A DNA stretch of 50,707 nt, from contig BBXU01000138.1 in the NCBI GenBank assembly GCA_001598975.1, forward strand, positions 1 to 50,707, given 5' to 3'. Each line of letters starts with the position of its first letter. Positions within the stretch are counted from its first letter, which is position 1. Both the position numbers and the translations under genes were made by a program. The notes below the pieces were generated by a model. The model had not been told where the DNA came from and ran no database searches. It saw only the letters and a list, made by a program, of their open reading frames with translations. The DNA comes from Parachlorella kessleri (lineage: Eukaryota; Chlorophyta; Trebouxiophyceae; Chlorellales; Chlorellaceae). Of this stretch, positions 47,442 to 50,707 are shown one piece after another.

Positions 47442-48071
47442 CGTATGGCTGGCCATTCAGTCCTGTCAATACAGCGATATACTCGAGTGCAGAATGAAAA
47501 TTCTTGAGGTGCCCGGGCTTTTAGGAAGGGAAAAAAACACTGCCTCGCGTAACCTTGACGTGACCATTGCACTTGGCGCTGGCGCCCAACAAAATCGTGC
47601 AAGCCGTTGGTGCAAAGGACACATGAGAGGGTGTTTACATAAGGACCATGGCTAGCTTGTGCAGTACACAATCGAACACCCAGCGCCCCCCTGAATTGCA
47701 GAGCTCCAGCATGGGTCTAGGAATTCCCTACCAAAAGTTGCCATGGTTACAGGTGAAGACCAGGCGTCCCAACACTGCGCTGCGGCTGCATCCACATCAA
47801 ACACCAGGCAAGGGCGGCAACTTGCTAGCAGGTCCGACAAGCAAAATGACCCCAATGGTCTCTACTTGACAAGATAATAGTTAAGACTTCTGCACCAAGC
47901 ACGAATATGTTGGCAAATAACATACTGCGCCTTGGGTGCAAGGGCACGCGATACTTTTTGACCACACGCACAGCATCAAGGCCGGCAGCTGCCTTGACGC
48001 AGAACAGAACCACTCACTTGAGTTTGGAAGGCAAATGGACGTCTTTACCGCCGGCAAATTGTCTCCCACCA
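47442..48071. other. Spacer between paralogue B and the phosphoesterase
   Basis: This holds the B promoter and the phosphoesterase 3' UTR. Minus-strand TGTAA motifs lie at 47747-47751 and 47635-47639; the first, about 320 bases past the stop, is the more likely poly(A) signal. No gene was seen. Confidence 0.4.
47747..47751 (-). terminator. Putative poly(A) signal of the phosphoesterase gene
   Basis: TGTAA on the minus strand, about 320 bases past the stop codon at 48072. Confidence 0.35.
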
Positions 48072-50524
48072 TCAGTACTGTAGCTCCCTGCCGCGGAGCC
48101 AACTAAGGACCCCTTTCTGTATCTCAAGCCTTGCATCTGCTGCTGCTGACTCAACCGCCGCCTGACCCTCCTCCTCCTTGGTCGGGGCCGCAGGGCAGGC
48201 GCCATCTCCACGGTAGAAGATGGGGGCCCCACGAGCGTAAGGAGCACAGTCCTCGATAAAGCGTGTGAGATCCAGGCCCTCTGCTGCAAAGGCGGCGTTG
48301 GTGGCCTGCATAGAGCACCCAAAAATTGGTCGACCACTTTTGACCAGCGTCGTGGGGATGGATTTCTGCATGCTGACAACACAGTAGCACACTTATTCTG
48401 ATGCAGTCTAATCACTTCCATTCACCACATAAGCCTGCTCACCTGCCAGAACATAGGCTTGCATAAGCACCCATCAAACGGCCTGCACACCGGCTCCGTT
48501 TATGTTTACAGTTGGGACATGGCAGCACATACATGTATCATCGTCCCAGACAGCTTCAAACTCCATGCAAGCGCACACTCCGTGTCTGGCAAAGTTGCTA
48601 CTGCATGTCCAGGCTAGGCCATGCAGCTGAACGCTATGCATTGTTCATAACCACCACTCCTTCGGAGTGCCTCAGCCCCAGCCCCGTTAGCTGGCAGCTT
48701 TCAACCTTGGTCGTAATGGAACACGCCAGGGTTCGAATCTGGGAGGGGCAACTTCTGCATTTTCACATCCTGCATTGCCGCTGGTGCGTCCCGCTATATG
48801 CTGGGTGCACAGCCTCTGCTATGCGTCAAGCTGCTGCTCATGCTTACCTGTCAGAGCCGTGCTGGTACTGGGTGGTAAGCACGGAGCAGCAGCCCTTGCT
48901 GGGGTGTGACTTGTGACGGCGGAGGCACGGCGCTAGTAGCTGCGAGCAGGTCACACGCCTTAGGTGCCAGTTTATTTGAGGTAAAAGTGACAAATAGGGA
49001 CACAGTTCTTGTCACACAAAAACCCAACGCTGGCCCACTAGTTGGAAAACGAGCCCCAGGGACCAAGCCCGAGCAGGCATGGACAAGAAGAATCAGCACC
49101 GGCGCCCTCCGCTCACCTGCATTGAGAGTGTGAATGAGCAGGAGAGCTCTGGGTTGAAGTCCAGAGGGATGTCCTCTCGAGACTCGATGGGTGGCAGCTG
49201 GTATCTGAAGGTATCCTCCCCAAGGGGGATCCCACAGTCGCCTGAACACAACAGGTATGTACCCTTAAATCATGCGGGTCTTCTCTTGCAACAAATTTTT
49301 TGTGCAGCTTTCTAGGCATGCATATTAAGCCTGTTCTGAGGCACCAGCCGCTGAGCCTGCGGTAGTTTTGCTGGCTTACCAGCTGTAGGTGGCCTGGCCT
49401 CCAAGAGTTTGGCTCCACCACTTGGGAGGTACGCATAAGATTGAGAGCAACGGGAGCCGCCCTTGTTCTTATCCCTGAACAACAACAAAGTTGCAATGGG
49501 TGAGAAGATATCCCCGCCTTCTGCAAGATCTAAGCGGCACACCTGCTGTGGTATTACATCCACGCATGTTTCCTGAAAGGTGCGAGTTTATGACAGCTTT
49601 GGACACTAACTTACCAGTCAGGCATGCTGTAAGACCCGTCCGACTTGAGGTCAAGAAGGAAGAAGTTGTCATCTGTGTAGCGTAGGGCAGGCAGTGTCAA
49701 GGCTGGGAAGGGGTACCTGCAGGAGGGTTGTGCACCTGGGTGACAGCCATGCCTTACGGCACCTACTTACCGCTGCAGGACATGCCATTTAGCAACTGCA
49801 CTAAGCGGGCGGCTGCATATGTTCCAGGGAGAGCGCTATAACAGCGCTGCCCAACACCATGGTTGCCAGAAGAGGCAGAGTTCCTTCCCTTAACGTTCCC
49901 ACTTACAGGTCCTCCCAGTCAACGCCCTGCAGCAGGCCAACGGGCGTGTAGATAAAAGCAGGGACAGGAATCGTGCGGGGGCAAACCCTATATATATGGC
50001 TTTTCTGCCTAACATCACAACTGGCAGGGAGCAGGACAAGCACGAGGGCTGGTGGGGCAGGCAACCCTCAGACACACACCTATGGGGAGAAGGCGTGGAG
50101 CATGGCATCATTGATGCATATATGTACACATATATACACACACATCTCCCATGCACGTTTCACCACCTTGTGGTAGTGCCCGGTGAGCACCAGCTTCACG
50201 TTGTCAAAGGAGGAGAGCAGGGTCACGATATCCGGGTACTTGAGGTCCGGCTCCTCATCCATTAATGATGTGGGCAGCGGGTGGTGCATGACCACCTAGG
50301 AAGACAGGCAGCAGCACAGGGCCCAGGGTTGATGACTACCAGTCACTAGCTTCAGAGTGGACAGGCATGCGGACTAGCAGTCGGTGCAATGCTGCACGGG
50401 CACCGTGCTGTGAGTGAAAGAGCGGGCAGTACAAGACTGCCCGTGCTGCCTTACCACAGTGGGCTTCCCCTCCTTTAGCTGGTCTGCCGCCCACTTCAGC
50501 TGCCTGTGACCATAGCTGGAGAGT
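48072..50524 (-). CDS. Calcineurin-like metallophosphoesterase, C-terminal part (5' end outside window)
   Basis: Seven exons keep phase: 50524-50455, 50295-50167, 49926-49907, 49716-49615, 49474-49380, 49241-49117 and 48305-48072. The first visible exon begins in phase 2, so the gene continues beyond the right edge. Two metal-ligand motifs of the calcineurin-like fold are visible: VVMHHPLP, and KLVLTGHYHKG where the second join gives the GHxH motif. After these come DWEDLYPFPALTLPALRY, NFFLLDLKSDGSYSMPDWD, then a ~110-residue tail (EGLDLTRFIEDCAPYARG, IFYRGDGACP, a Glu/Ala-rich helix) ending LRGRELQY. The N-terminal DxH and GDxxD motifs must lie outside. Exon 3 is only 20 bases. The substrate cannot be told; the fold covers protein, nucleotide and phospholipid phosphatases. 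Reading through past LEIQKG to the stop at 48072 was chosen because no better donor was seen. Confidence 0.85.
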
Positions 50525-50707
50525 CTGCAATCAACCAGGGCGGGGCTGTGCTTGGCAGCTGCACATGGCTCTCTCATCTACTTCCCACCATGGCCCTCAT
50601 TGTGCACAAGCAGGACAAGTAAACTAAAGCCACATGGGCATGTCCTGTGAGCACAGGCTGCCTGCCAATGTGATGCCTAGGGCGAGCGGAATGACATGTG
50701 CCCCCCC

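Noticed and set aside
48711..48755. tRNA-like T-loop (GGGTTCGAATC)
   Set aside because: The stem around the loop has two mismatches in standard register, and no matching 5' acceptor strand or D-arm lies about 70 bases upstream.

Overview
This window is nuclear DNA from a eukaryote, most probably a green alga of the Chlorophyta and perhaps a trebouxiophyte such as Coccomyxa. The evidence is dense short introns with plant-like GT(R)AG donors and CTGCAG/GTGCAG acceptors, TGTAA motifs downstream of many stop codons (the usual chlorophyte poly(A) signal), and best recalled matches to plant versions of proteins: plastid-type SufS, SAL1, PH1 and the ANK-RCC1 form of IBTK. No bacterial operon, CRISPR array, transposon or certain tRNA was found. 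Exon models were built by hand from splice sites and reading phase. Each was accepted only if phase stayed consistent across all exons, so most are firm; weak joins are flagged.

Layout, left to right: SNW1/SKIP splicing factor (-, runs off the left end); SAL1 3'(2'),5'-bisphosphate nucleotidase (+); YIPF1/2-like Golgi protein (-); mitochondrial processing peptidase alpha (+); PH1-type pleckstrin-homology protein (-); a small unrecognised hydrophilic protein (+); SufS-type cysteine desulfurase (+); short-chain dehydrogenase/reductase (-); a protein resembling plastid pTAC6/PAP8 (-); a GT4-type glycosyltransferase carrying a large repeat-rich insertion (+); RRP7 ribosome biogenesis factor (-); a 21-exon ankyrin-RCC1 protein of the IBTK family (-); two tandem paralogues of an unrecognised ~118-residue protein with identical 7-exon structure (-); and a calcineurin-like phosphoesterase (-, runs off the right end).

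The genes do not form one pathway. They are mostly housekeeping genes of the nucleus (SNW1, RRP7), mitochondrion (MPP alpha), plastid (SufS, PAP8-like, possibly SAL1) and endomembranes (YIPF). Several pairs are head to head with only 230-400 bases between start codons, so shared bidirectional promoters are likely.

The points most worth a second look are the tandem unknown pair, the PAE-x-GYVWQLGP repeats inside the glycosyltransferase, the displaced catalytic cysteine of the SufS homologue, the PAP8-like protein in what looks like a chlorophyte, and an unusually high share of GC-AG introns (seven among roughly one hundred modelled).
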